From: Actinomycetes bacterium
GTDB taxonomy: Bacteria > Actinomycetota > Coriobacteriia > Coriobacteriales > Eggerthellaceae
Assembly: GCA_023403475.1 (NCBI GenBank)
Contig: JAEYEL010000131.1
Coordinates: 1 to 20,223, forward strand
Length of the DNA: 20,223 nt
Reading direction: 5' to 3'
A model generated the notes under the pieces. That model did not search any database. It saw only the letters and a program-made list of their open reading frames with translations, and was not told where the DNA came from. Both the position numbers and the translations under genes were made by a program. Below are positions 14,947-20,223 of the stretch, in pieces. The number at the start of each line of letters is the position of its first letter. The first letter of the stretch is position 1.

Positions 14947-15022
14947 GGCGGACGGGGAAACGGGCGCGCGGAGCGAGGGCTGCGCAGCTTCCGAGTGCAG
15001 CTCGCCTGTTTCCCCGTCCGCC
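14947..15022. repeat. Long inverted repeat, element 1
   Basis: GGCGGACGGGGAAAC (14947-14961) and its exact complement GTTTCCCCGTCCGCC (15008-15022), extended inward by a G-T wobble and four more pairs, give a stem of 20 pairs. The loop carries GCGAGGGCTGCGCAGCTT, which is repeated in element 2. It lies between the ATPase and the binding-protein gene of the importer. Confidence 0.9.
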
Positions 15023-15061
15023 GTTCCCACAAGTTGGCCGCCAACCTCTTCGGAAAAGGTA

Positions 15062-15129
15062 GTTTCAATGGCAGGCGAGCCAAGCGAGGGCTGCGCAGCT
15101 TTTGAACGCAGCTCGCCTGTCATCGAAAC
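15062..15129. repeat. Long inverted repeat, element 2
   Basis: Arms GTTTC, ATG and CAGGCGAGC (15062-15080) pair with GCTCGCCTG, CAT and GAAAC (15111-15129), with two interruptions. The loop holds the same GCGAGGGCTGCGCAGCTT core as element 1, while the outer arms differ in sequence yet still pair. It begins only four bases after the ATPase stop on the minus strand. Apart from the two elements, the 14805-15132 gap has no recognised gene. Confidence 0.85.
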
Positions 15130-15132
15130 CAC

Positions 15133-15894
15133 CTAACCCGCCGCCTGCGAGCCATCTACGAACAGTCCCAGTATTTCGCGCCGCTTCGCCACGAATGCTT
15201 CGCTCATGCGGTCGCGGGGATGCGAAAGGTCGATTGCCACCTCGCCCACCATTTTACCCGGTCGCGCCGACATGACCACCACGCGATCGCACAAATACAC
15301 CGCTTCCTCGATATCATGCGTGACCAGCATGAATATGGCATCGGAGTGCAGATGCATGCGCACTATCTCATCTTGGATGGCCATGCGCGTGAACGCATCG
15401 AGCGCCGAGAGCGGCTCGTCGAGCAGCACAAGCCCCGGATCCTGGATGAACGTGCGCGCCAGCGCGGTGCGCGAGGCCATGCCGCCCGATATCTGGTACG
15501 GATAACTATTCTCGAACCCTTCGAGCCCCATCATCTTGATGTATTCGTCCACCTTGTGCTTGTTCTGCTTGAACACATGGCGGGCGCGCAAGCCGAAGGC
15601 TATGTTGTCGTAGACCGTGAGCCAGTCGTAGAGCGCCGCGTTCTGGAACACGAGACCGCGGTCGTAATGCGGGCCGCTTATGGGCTTGCCATCGTATACA
15701 AGCGTCCCTTCTTGCGGCATGTCGAGCCCTGCCACCAAGCGCAGAAACGTCGACTTTCCGCAACCGGAAGGCCCCACGATGCCCACCACCTCGGCACCTT
15801 CGATGCTTAGCCCGAAGTGGTCGAGCGCCGGCACCTCGCGATGCTCGTCGTCGGTGTAGATGCGCACGACGTCTTTCGCCTCGAAACGGTGCAT
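15133..15894 (-). CDS. TauB/SsuB-like ABC transporter ATPase
   Basis: ATP-hydrolysing subunit of the importer, 253 residues, normal length. Walker A GPSGCGKST (41-49), Q-loop Gln84 in LVFQN, signature ISGGM (135-139), Walker B LVLLDEP (155-161), D-loop SALD and H-loop His193 in VTHDIEEA. The signature is ISGGM instead of the usual LSGGM/LSGGQ, a mild change seen in this subfamily. The start ATG at 15894 directly follows the permease stop with no gap, so the two are coupled. The substrate is unknown. Confidence 0.95.
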   Translation of the reverse strand: MHRFEAKDVVRIYTDDEHREVPALDHFGLSIEGAEVVGIVGPSGCGKSTFLRLVAGLDMPQEGTLVYDGKPISGPHYDRGLVFQNAALYDWLTVYDNIAFGLRARHVFKQNKHKVDEYIKMMGLEGFENSYPYQISGGMASRTALARTFIQDPGLVLLDEPLSALDAFTRMAIQDEIVRMHLHSDAIFMLVTHDIEEAVYLCDRVVVMSARPGKMVGEVAIDLSHPRDRMSEAFVAKRREILGLFVDGSQAAG

Positions 15895-16881
15895 CTACCA
15901 CCTCACCAAGCCCTTCTGCCATTTCATCACACGGTCGCGAACAAAGAATAAAAGCTGTATGAGCAGGAAGAACACGATAATGAAAATACCCGTGGTGGAA
16001 AAGACGCGCCCGTAGTCGGACCATGATTTCGCCCACGTGAGATACCATCCCAGCCCTTCCTTCACACCCAGCATCTCGGCGATGAGAAGCCCGCCGAAGC
16101 TGCTGGAAAGCCCCATGAACAGGCCGTCGAAAATGGCGGGTAGAGACGAGGGAAGCGCCACGTGGAACAGAATGTAGGGCTCGCTTGCGCCCATGACGCG
16201 CGCCGCCTCCACCAGCCTGCGATCGGTGGCCTTGATAGACGAAGACAACATGAGCGTAAGCGGGAACCACACCGAAAGAGCGATAAGGAACAGACCCGCC
16301 GCATGATTGGAGGGCATGAACACCACTGCGATAGGAAGCCACGCGGCGGAAGGCACCGGGCCTATGAGCTTGAGCACGGGCGAGAGCCAGTAGTTGCACA
16401 CCTTGCTCCATCCCATGAGCAACCCGGAGATGAAGCCCGTTGCCGCACCGATGGCGAAGCCCGTTCCCAGAAGCTTCATTGACGAGATGAAGCTGGGGAT
16501 GACCTTTTCCGGATACAGCGTGAAGCACGAGAGAATCTTGTCGGGACTGGGAATGAACGGCAGCTCGAGCACCCCGCTTTTGAGCGTGGCCACATCGAGC
16601 GCCTCCAGAATAAGGAAGAACGCGAGCATGATGGCCGAAAGATGCACGAGAAATTTGCGCAGCTTCGGCGTGAAGCACGCTATGGCCGCAAGAACGAGAT
16701 AGATTGCCAAGCAGCCGAGAAGAAACGCCGCGTACGTCGTGGGCTCGTAGTCTTCCGGATACACGTTCGGCAAAGCAAGGTGCGTTCCCAATGCGATGAG
16801 CATGCCCGCAACAGGAAGAAGGAGCGCGACGAATTCGCGCGGCGTGACCAACTTACGCGTTGGTGCCGGTAAAATGCTCAC
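15895..16881 (-). CDS. TauC/SsuC-like ABC transporter permease
   Basis: Membrane subunit of the importer, 328 residues, longer than the usual 250-270. Three extra N-terminal membrane helices (about 16-34, 50-72 and 77-96) precede the standard permease domain, which contains the cytoplasmic coupling loop EAARVMGASEPYILFHVALPSSLPA and further helices to the C-terminus. The start is GTG at 16881, chosen because AAGGAAGGAGGG lies just upstream; the frame is open 20 codons further without a ribosome site. It is the first gene after a strong promoter and heads the importer operon. Confidence 0.93.
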   Translation of the reverse strand: MSILPAPTRKLVTPREFVALLLPVAGMLIALGTHLALPNVYPEDYEPTTYAAFLLGCLAIYLVLAAIACFTPKLRKFLVHLSAIMLAFFLILEALDVATLKSGVLELPFIPSPDKILSCFTLYPEKVIPSFISSMKLLGTGFAIGAATGFISGLLMGWSKVCNYWLSPVLKLIGPVPSAAWLPIAVVFMPSNHAAGLFLIALSVWFPLTLMLSSSIKATDRRLVEAARVMGASEPYILFHVALPSSLPAIFDGLFMGLSSSFGGLLIAEMLGVKEGLGWYLTWAKSWSDYGRVFSTTGIFIIVFFLLIQLLFFVRDRVMKWQKGLVRW

Positions 16882-16964
16882 GCCTTCCCTCCTTCCTTGC
16901 CCTTTCGGACAAAACGCCTCTCGGGGCGAAACGCAATCCAAGCTGCTTTGATATTCCTCATGAT

Positions 16965-16993
16965 AGATTACAGCACCTATTAGACTGTGTCAA
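16965..16993 (-). promoter_or_regulatory. Promoter of the importer operon
   Basis: Minus strand TTGACA (16988-16993), a perfect -35 box, 17 bp, then TAATCT (16965-16970), a 5 of 6 -10 box. Transcription would start near 16958, giving a leader of about 77 bases before the permease GTG. Confidence 0.8.
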
Positions 16994-17106
16994 GTAGTTG
17001 ACCATAGCACGATAGCGTAAAGCCGGTGAGCGCAGCCGAAGAAGCTCGCCTGCCCCAATCGCCGCAAAACCCGCCGCGAAACCATGCACACGCCCTGCAG
17101 TACCTC

Positions 17107-17134
17107 TTGACTGTACGCATTTATTCCGTACAAT
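17107..17134 (+). promoter_or_regulatory. Promoter and probable operator of the DUF1778/GNAT operon
   Basis: TTGACT (17107-17112) and TACAAT (17129-17134) with 16 bp between. The inverted repeat TGTACG (17112-17117), 9 bp, CGTACA (17127-17132) lies inside the promoter and is a natural operator for the dimeric ribbon-helix-helix antitoxin encoded downstream. This gives a simple autoregulation model. Confidence 0.7.
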
Positions 17135-17172
17135 ATAGGAAAACGACCAGCTATGCGACGGGAGGATGCGCG

Positions 17173-17454
17173 ATGGCAACCGCAACGCTGGAGAAGGCGG
17201 GCAAGGCATCCCGCATGGACATAAGAATCACGATGCCGCAGCGGGCGAAGTACGAGAAGGCGGCAGCCCTCAAAGGGCAGTCTCTGACCCAATGGGCCTC
17301 GGCCCACCTTGACGCATGCGCCAACAAGGACATTGCCGAGGCCTCGACTACCATCCTTGAGGACGAGGCTTTCGAGCGCTTCTGCGCCATCCTCGACAGC
17401 CCCATGCCGAAAGCCGTCGAGAACCTTCTCGCGAGAAAGCCCGTCTGGCAGTGA
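17173..17454 (+). CDS. DUF1778 (TacA-like) antitoxin
   Basis: Antitoxin of the DUF1778 family, 93 residues. The N-terminal ribbon-helix-helix part (SRMDIRITMPQRAKYEKAA, then SLTQWASAHL) binds operator DNA; the C-terminal part from ILEDEAFERF to KPVW would wrap the partner acetyltransferase. The ATG at 17173 follows GGGAGG; a longer frame from 17026 has no ribosome site and includes the promoter. The stop overlaps the toxin start by four bases. Autorepression at the palindrome over the promoter is inferred. Confidence 0.92.
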   Translation: MATATLEKAGKASRMDIRITMPQRAKYEKAAALKGQSLTQWASAHLDACANKDIAEASTTILEDEAFERFCAILDSPMPKAVENLLARKPVWQ

Positions 17455-17930
17455 GCGGATTCACCAAACCGGCACGACTAGCCGACGGGCAAAGCCTCGA
17501 AGGATTCCGATGCGGTGATGCCGTGGTGGACTTCTGGGTCAAGAAACATGCCGCCACTGCGCAAAGGCGCGGAACCGCCGTCGTCTACGTCACCTACCAC
17601 GGCGGAGTTCCCGCAGGGTTCTACACGCTGAGCGCCCACTCCGTCCGCCGAGCCGCCGTAACGGGCGGATGGCTGCCCAGAAACGCCCCCGACCAGGTTC
17701 CCGCCGTCCTGCTAGGGATGCTGGGCGTCGACGAGATGTTCAAGGGTGTGGGTCTCGGCGCACACCTGCTCAAAGACGCCATAGAAAACGCGCTCAAGGT
17801 CGCCGAACTCGCAGGCGCGAAGGCTCTCGTGGTCGACCCAACGGGCACGGAGGCGGAGACATTCTACGAGCATTTCGGTTTCTCGAAGCTCCCCGGCACA
17901 AACCGCATGGCCATCAAACTCACCCGTTAG
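17451..17930 (+). CDS. GNAT-family acetyltransferase toxin (TacT/AtaT-like)
   Basis: Toxin that, in characterised members, acetylates the aminoacyl group of charged tRNA and stops translation. The 159-residue protein has the family start with FRCGDAVVDFWVKKHA, a central strand AGFYTLSA, the acetyl-CoA binding loop FKGVGLGAHLL (97-107) and, near the end, the Tyr139-containing TFYEHFGF segment where the catalytic tyrosine of TacT lies. It starts at GTG 17451, overlapping the antitoxin stop (GTGA). It looks intact. The stretch behind it (17931-18166) has one small stem (AAGGGGC/GCCCCTT, 18042-18061) without a T-run and no supported gene. Confidence 0.92.
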   Translation: MSGFTKPARLADGQSLEGFRCGDAVVDFWVKKHAATAQRRGTAVVYVTYHGGVPAGFYTLSAHSVRRAAVTGGWLPRNAPDQVPAVLLGMLGVDEMFKGVGLGAHLLKDAIENALKVAELAGAKALVVDPTGTEAETFYEHFGFSKLPGTNRMAIKLTR

Positions 17931-18166
17931 CGCCCATAAGCGCTCTCCGCCCTGAAAACACCGGCAACGATCAAGAATATAACCCGCCAACAGGTGTCGG
18001 GGCATCGGGCAAAGCCTTCTCGTCTCTTTCGGATTCCCCCGAAGGGGCGCCAAAGCCCCTTGAGCACGAGCATACGGCAATCGCAAGCATCGATATTGCG
18101 GAAACTATCATTGCGCTGTACAGGAAATCGCCACCCGACGAGTAATTTCCGCTGAAGAAGGACACC

Positions 18167-18478
18167 TCAACGGAATTGGAAGCCAAGCCCAAACCTATGA
18201 CCATGACAACGGGGGCAACAACAGTCGCCGGCATCTTGGAGCTTTTTCCTTTGGTCTTCCAAACCCTGCTCGTCGCCTTCCGTCCCTTGAACGTACCCCA
18301 CGAATGCCACCTCTCCCGGCATCGACGCGCGCACGGCTCGAGCCTGCGCAATGGCATCGAGCGTAATGCCCGCCGGATCGGCGTTCGAGCCGTAACCGAT
18401 CTCGAAATCAAGCAGAACAACCGCACCACGTAAACCACACCCCTCGAAAACCAAATTCGCCTCCTCCTCTTTGAAATT
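18167..18478 (-). pseudogene. FdrA-like fragment
   Basis: A minus-strand frame reading RGAVVLLDFEIGYGSNADPAG, then FVGYVQGTEGDEQGLEDQRKKLQDAG. This matches the C-terminal CoA-ligase-like part of FdrA proteins (LLDxxLGYGxHxDPAG ... VxGTxxDPQ ... LxxAG). FdrA is around 500 residues, so only a small piece remains. The frame is closed by a TGA just upstream, and after KLQDAG a frameshift occurs: the neighbouring frame continues with TVVAPV, which is the expected FdrA continuation. A TTG codon at 18454 has a strong GAGGAGGAGG site five bases upstream, so a short peptide could be made, but the Glu-rich codons of a former gene explain that sequence too. Confidence 0.55.
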
Positions 18479-18507
18479 TCAATCAAGAGTTGGCTGGCTA
18501 GCTGGTT

Positions 18508-18648
18508 GGTTGCGAAAAACGTTTCCGAAGGCGAACGTGAAGGCAAGCCGGTCTACTACCTGCCCTTGTACATGATCATGTGCCTGCGCGAAGAGCAAAG
18601 GGATAACTTGAGGGGATGCTTTTTGGAAGAGATTTCATTCGACGAGTA
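18508..18648 (+). pseudogene. C-terminal remnant of a DUF4143 ATPase
   Basis: A plus-strand frame ends VAKNVSEGEREGKPVYYL, PLYMIMCLREEQ and then runs 17 more codons to a TAG at 18646. It aligns with the end of the intact ATPase at 7223-8617, which reads NVERGERLGKPVWYLPLYM followed by AFCIAEE. Only the last 45 or so residues are left; the rest of the gene is missing and replaced by the FdrA-like fragment on the other strand. It is closer to the intact copy than to the broken copy at 18741-19776. The 18649-18740 gap holds nothing recognised. Confidence 0.8.
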
Positions 18649-18740
18649 GCACCAGGAGAGCTGTCGGCCCGACGCCGATATTCGGGAAAGAGGCACAACA
18701 TAGAGCCCGAGTAGGGTCGTGAGCGTTACATCCCGCCGCA

Positions 18741-19776
18741 CTATGCCCCCAGAAGCGCCGCAGGAATGACCATGACACCGTCGCTGCGGGTAAAGGCGAG
18801 GTTGCCGCGGCCGACGACAACCGCCAGAAACGCGGGCTCGAGATTCCTAGCCGCCGAGTTCGCGAGAACCTTGTCGCGCAACGCCAGAAGGTTCCTCGCG
18901 CCGTCGTCTGCCTTGGTGTCGCTGAGCTTCACCTCGATCGCCCCCCAGCGCCCGTCGCACTCGACAATCGCATCAACCTCAAGCCCTCCTTCGTCGCGGT
19001 AGTAAAAAGCATTGTTTCCGATGCCCGCATAGGTGGAAAGGAACACGCGAAGGTCGCGAACCACGAGGTTCTCAAAAAACATGCCGAGAGTCTGCGCGTC
19101 GTGCAACAGCCCGCCAGGCGTCGCGCCCAGAAGCGCCGCCGCAAGCGACGGATCGCAGAAATAGCGCTTAGGCTTGACGCGCACGCGAGCCTTCGAGCGC
19201 ATCGGCGGCTCCCATCCTCGCAGGCCATCCGCCACGGCAACACCAGCGGGCAACGTCGGCAAGGCCCGTTTCCTTACGAACGGGGGAAAGCGACTCGCCG
19301 TCGAACAGCTCTTTCAGGGAAACCATCGCATCGGACTCGCCCGATTCGCACAAAGCCATAGGCCTCATGGAAAGCCGCGCGATTCTGCCCGCACCCGAAT
19401 GGCGAACTTTGCCCCTCGCGTCCTTTTTAATATCCGTGGAACCCGTAAGCAGCAGCGTGCCGCGCTTGTTGCCAGAATCGTCCACGAAGCGACGAGCAGC
19501 ATCCCACACCTCGGGAACCTCCTGCCATTCGTCCACGAGATGCGGCGCATCTCCAAGAAGCGCAAGAGCGGGGTCCATTTCCGCCGCCTCGCGCTCCGAC
19601 GGGTCGTCGAGCTTGGTCATGCTCGCACTGCGCGTCATGGCTGTCCAGGTCTTCCCGCACCATTTAGGGCCAGTAATCTCTACGCAGCCAAACGCCTCCA
19701 TGAGAGAATCCAGTTTTTTCTCAATAAGCCTTGGCCTATAGCCCTTCGGCATAAGGGTCTTGGTTTTGGTCATCAT
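18741..19776 (-). pseudogene. DUF4143 AAA+ ATPase with internal deletion and frame change
   Basis: A second-subfamily DUF4143 ATPase. The 5' frame (19776 to about 19225) has Walker A ITGPKWCGKTWTA, the LVDEWQEVPEVWD Walker B region, LLLTGSTD and ends in LADVARWCCRGGWPA. The 3' frame (about 19235 to 18741) starts at GWEPPMRSKARVRVKPKRYF and holds LEVDAIVE and AIEVKLSD, the D...ExK pattern of DUF4143, ending LLGA. In intact relatives well over 100 residues with helical and winged-helix character lie between GGWPA and the PxRSKAR block; here they are missing and the frame differs. The repeat GGATGG flanks the join (in the minus strand GGATGGCCTGCGAGGATGG), fitting deletion between short repeats. 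The start is ATG at 19776 or 19773 with GGGAAGG upstream. Confidence 0.85.
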
Positions 19777-19820
19777 TTTCGCCTTCCCGTTTAACCTTCG
19801 ATCAACATTCTATCGCATAT

Positions 19821-19860
19821 TCAATCGGGAAAATACGTGAAAATCAACCGGGAAAATACG
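19821..19860. repeat. Duplicated motif upstream of the broken DUF4143 ATPase
   Basis: TCAATCGGGAAAATACG (19821-19837) and TCAACCGGGAAAATACG (19844-19860) are direct repeats with one mismatch, spaced 23 bp. They lie 45 bp before the start of the minus-strand ATPase gene. Their sequence is unlike the array before the intact ATPase at 8656, but number, orientation and distance from the gene are alike. Confidence 0.85.
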
Positions 19861-19938
19861 GACGCATGATTGATTGACTTAATTGTCATTTTTAGTGCAT
19901 AAACCGTGTAAGTGCGCCGGAGATAAATTATGCAAGCG

Positions 19939-19984
19939 CTTTGCCTGTCGCAAGCGATTCTCGCAGGCACTTTGCCTGTCGCAA
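19939..19984. repeat. 15-bp direct repeat
   Basis: CTTTGCCTGTCGCAA at 19939-19953 and again at 19970-19984, perfect, 31 bp apart, so three helical turns. It lies in the gap between the ATPase gene and the plus-strand gene at the right edge, about 65 bp before that gene's possible promoter. Confidence 0.85.
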
Positions 19985-20022
19985 TAGCTTCGGTTGATTT
20001 CCCGCCAATCGTCGAAAAAATA

Positions 20023-20040
20023 TTCCGCTAATCAGCGGAA
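20023..20040 (-). terminator. Terminator-like hairpin
   Basis: TTCCGCT and AGCGGAA form a perfect 7-bp stem with a 4-base loop. Read on the minus strand it is followed by TATTTTTTCG, like an intrinsic terminator. No minus-strand gene lies just upstream of it in the window, so it might shield the ATPase region from antisense reading or act as an operator for the plus-strand gene. Confidence 0.4.
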
Positions 20041-20048
20041 CGCACGGC

Positions 20049-20077
20049 TTGCGCAATAGGAGACTATCGCCTAGTAT
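20049..20077 (+). promoter_or_regulatory. Possible promoter of the right-edge gene
   Basis: TTGCGC (20049-20054), 17 bp, TAGTAT (20072-20077). Both hexamers match four of six consensus bases; the distance is ideal. Transcription would start near 20084, 38 bases before the ATG at 20122. Confidence 0.4.
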
Positions 20078-20121
20078 GAGAGCAAAGTAGTTAGCGGCAA
20101 GATTCAATTTGGTTGAGGCAT

Positions 20122-20223
20122 ATGATAGACACATCTGGCTACAAGGCCATTTTGCGCGTAAGGGAAGCGTATCTGTTCGATATCGGCGGTATCCTGACGA
20201 GGGTATATGCGTACATGCGCACC
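20122..20223 (+). CDS. Unidentified protein, first 34 codons
   Basis: An open frame from ATG 20122 to the right edge, beginning MIDTSGYKAILRVREAYL and continuing FDIGGILTRVYAYMRT. GGTTGAGG lies just before the start at a slightly short distance. I do not recognise the family from this piece; no signal peptide is seen. A possible promoter and a pair of 15-bp direct repeats lie upstream. Confidence 0.55.
   Translation, partial: MIDTSGYKAILRVREAYLFDIGGILTRVYAYMRT

Noticed and set aside
13182..15062. A 626-codon open frame on the plus strand
   Set aside because: Antisense to the binding protein and DUF4418 genes, with an Arg-rich patternless translation and passing through the tandem repeats.
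15506..16678. A 390-codon minus-strand frame overlapping the importer permease and ATPase
   Set aside because: Shadow frame; the true permease and ATPase frames carry all motifs.
18042..18061. Terminator behind the GNAT toxin
   Set aside because: The AAGGGGC/GCCCCTT stem is real but lacks a T-run and lies over 110 bp after the stop.
17971..18234. Hydrophobic 87-codon minus-strand frame
   Set aside because: It reads like a small membrane protein but has no ribosome site, and its first residues (TVVAPV) fit as the frameshifted continuation of the FdrA fragment.
1..20223. tRNA, rRNA or riboswitch
   Set aside because: No cloverleaf-like stretch with the conserved GGTTCGANNCC arm, no rRNA sequence and no known riboswitch core was seen by eye; a covariance-model search would be needed to be certain.

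Overview
The window is high-GC DNA from what is most likely an anaerobic actinobacterium of the class Coriobacteriia, probably Eggerthellaceae. This rests on the housekeeping gene order (clpC, ispD, ispF, cysE, cysS), the use of GTG starts with strong Shine-Dalgarno sites, a Tat/lipoprotein NrtA-TauA type binding protein, a DUF4418/FtsX-type ABC cluster and several DUF4143 ATPases. It is a judgement from gene content, not a computed placement.

Left part (1-7081), minus strand: clpC is driven by a promoter that lies inside a CIRCE element. It is followed by ispD and ispF (ATGA overlap), a RelB/RelE-type toxin-antitoxin pair that interrupts the usual order, then cysE and cysS (overlapping; cysS runs off the left edge). 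These cover protein quality control, the MEP isoprenoid pathway and cysteine synthesis and charging.

Middle part (7082-9887): an intact AAA+/DUF4143 ATPase on the minus strand with an unusual iterated repeat array just upstream of its start. Beyond it lies a decayed stretch of about 1.2 kb holding an internally deleted lysS fragment, an 18-bp tandem repeat and an unidentified plus-strand coding relic.

Central cluster (9888-16993), all minus strand: a strong promoter at 16965-16993 precedes a TauC/TauB-type importer. A 328-bp spacer with two large related hairpins separates this from the Cys-rich Tat/lipoprotein binding protein. Next come a Cys-rich DUF4418 membrane protein, an FtsX-like permease, a LolD/MacB-like ATPase that carries a frameshift at a slippery-type GGGTTTT heptamer, and a BioB/HydE-like radical SAM enzyme with a long insert. 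Together they look like one uptake, modification and export cluster of unknown substrate.

Right part (16994-20223): a DUF1778/GNAT toxin-antitoxin operon on the plus strand, then an accessory zone of gene debris: an fdrA fragment, the C-terminal end of another DUF4143 ATPase, and a third DUF4143 ATPase with an internal deletion and frame change. This last copy also has a duplicated motif about 45 bp upstream of its start, different in sequence from that of the first ATPase but placed alike. The window ends with a repeat-rich spacer and the first 34 codons of an unidentified plus-strand gene.

The best candidate for an undescribed system is the DUF4143 ATPase family with a private iterated DNA motif directly upstream of each full-length copy.
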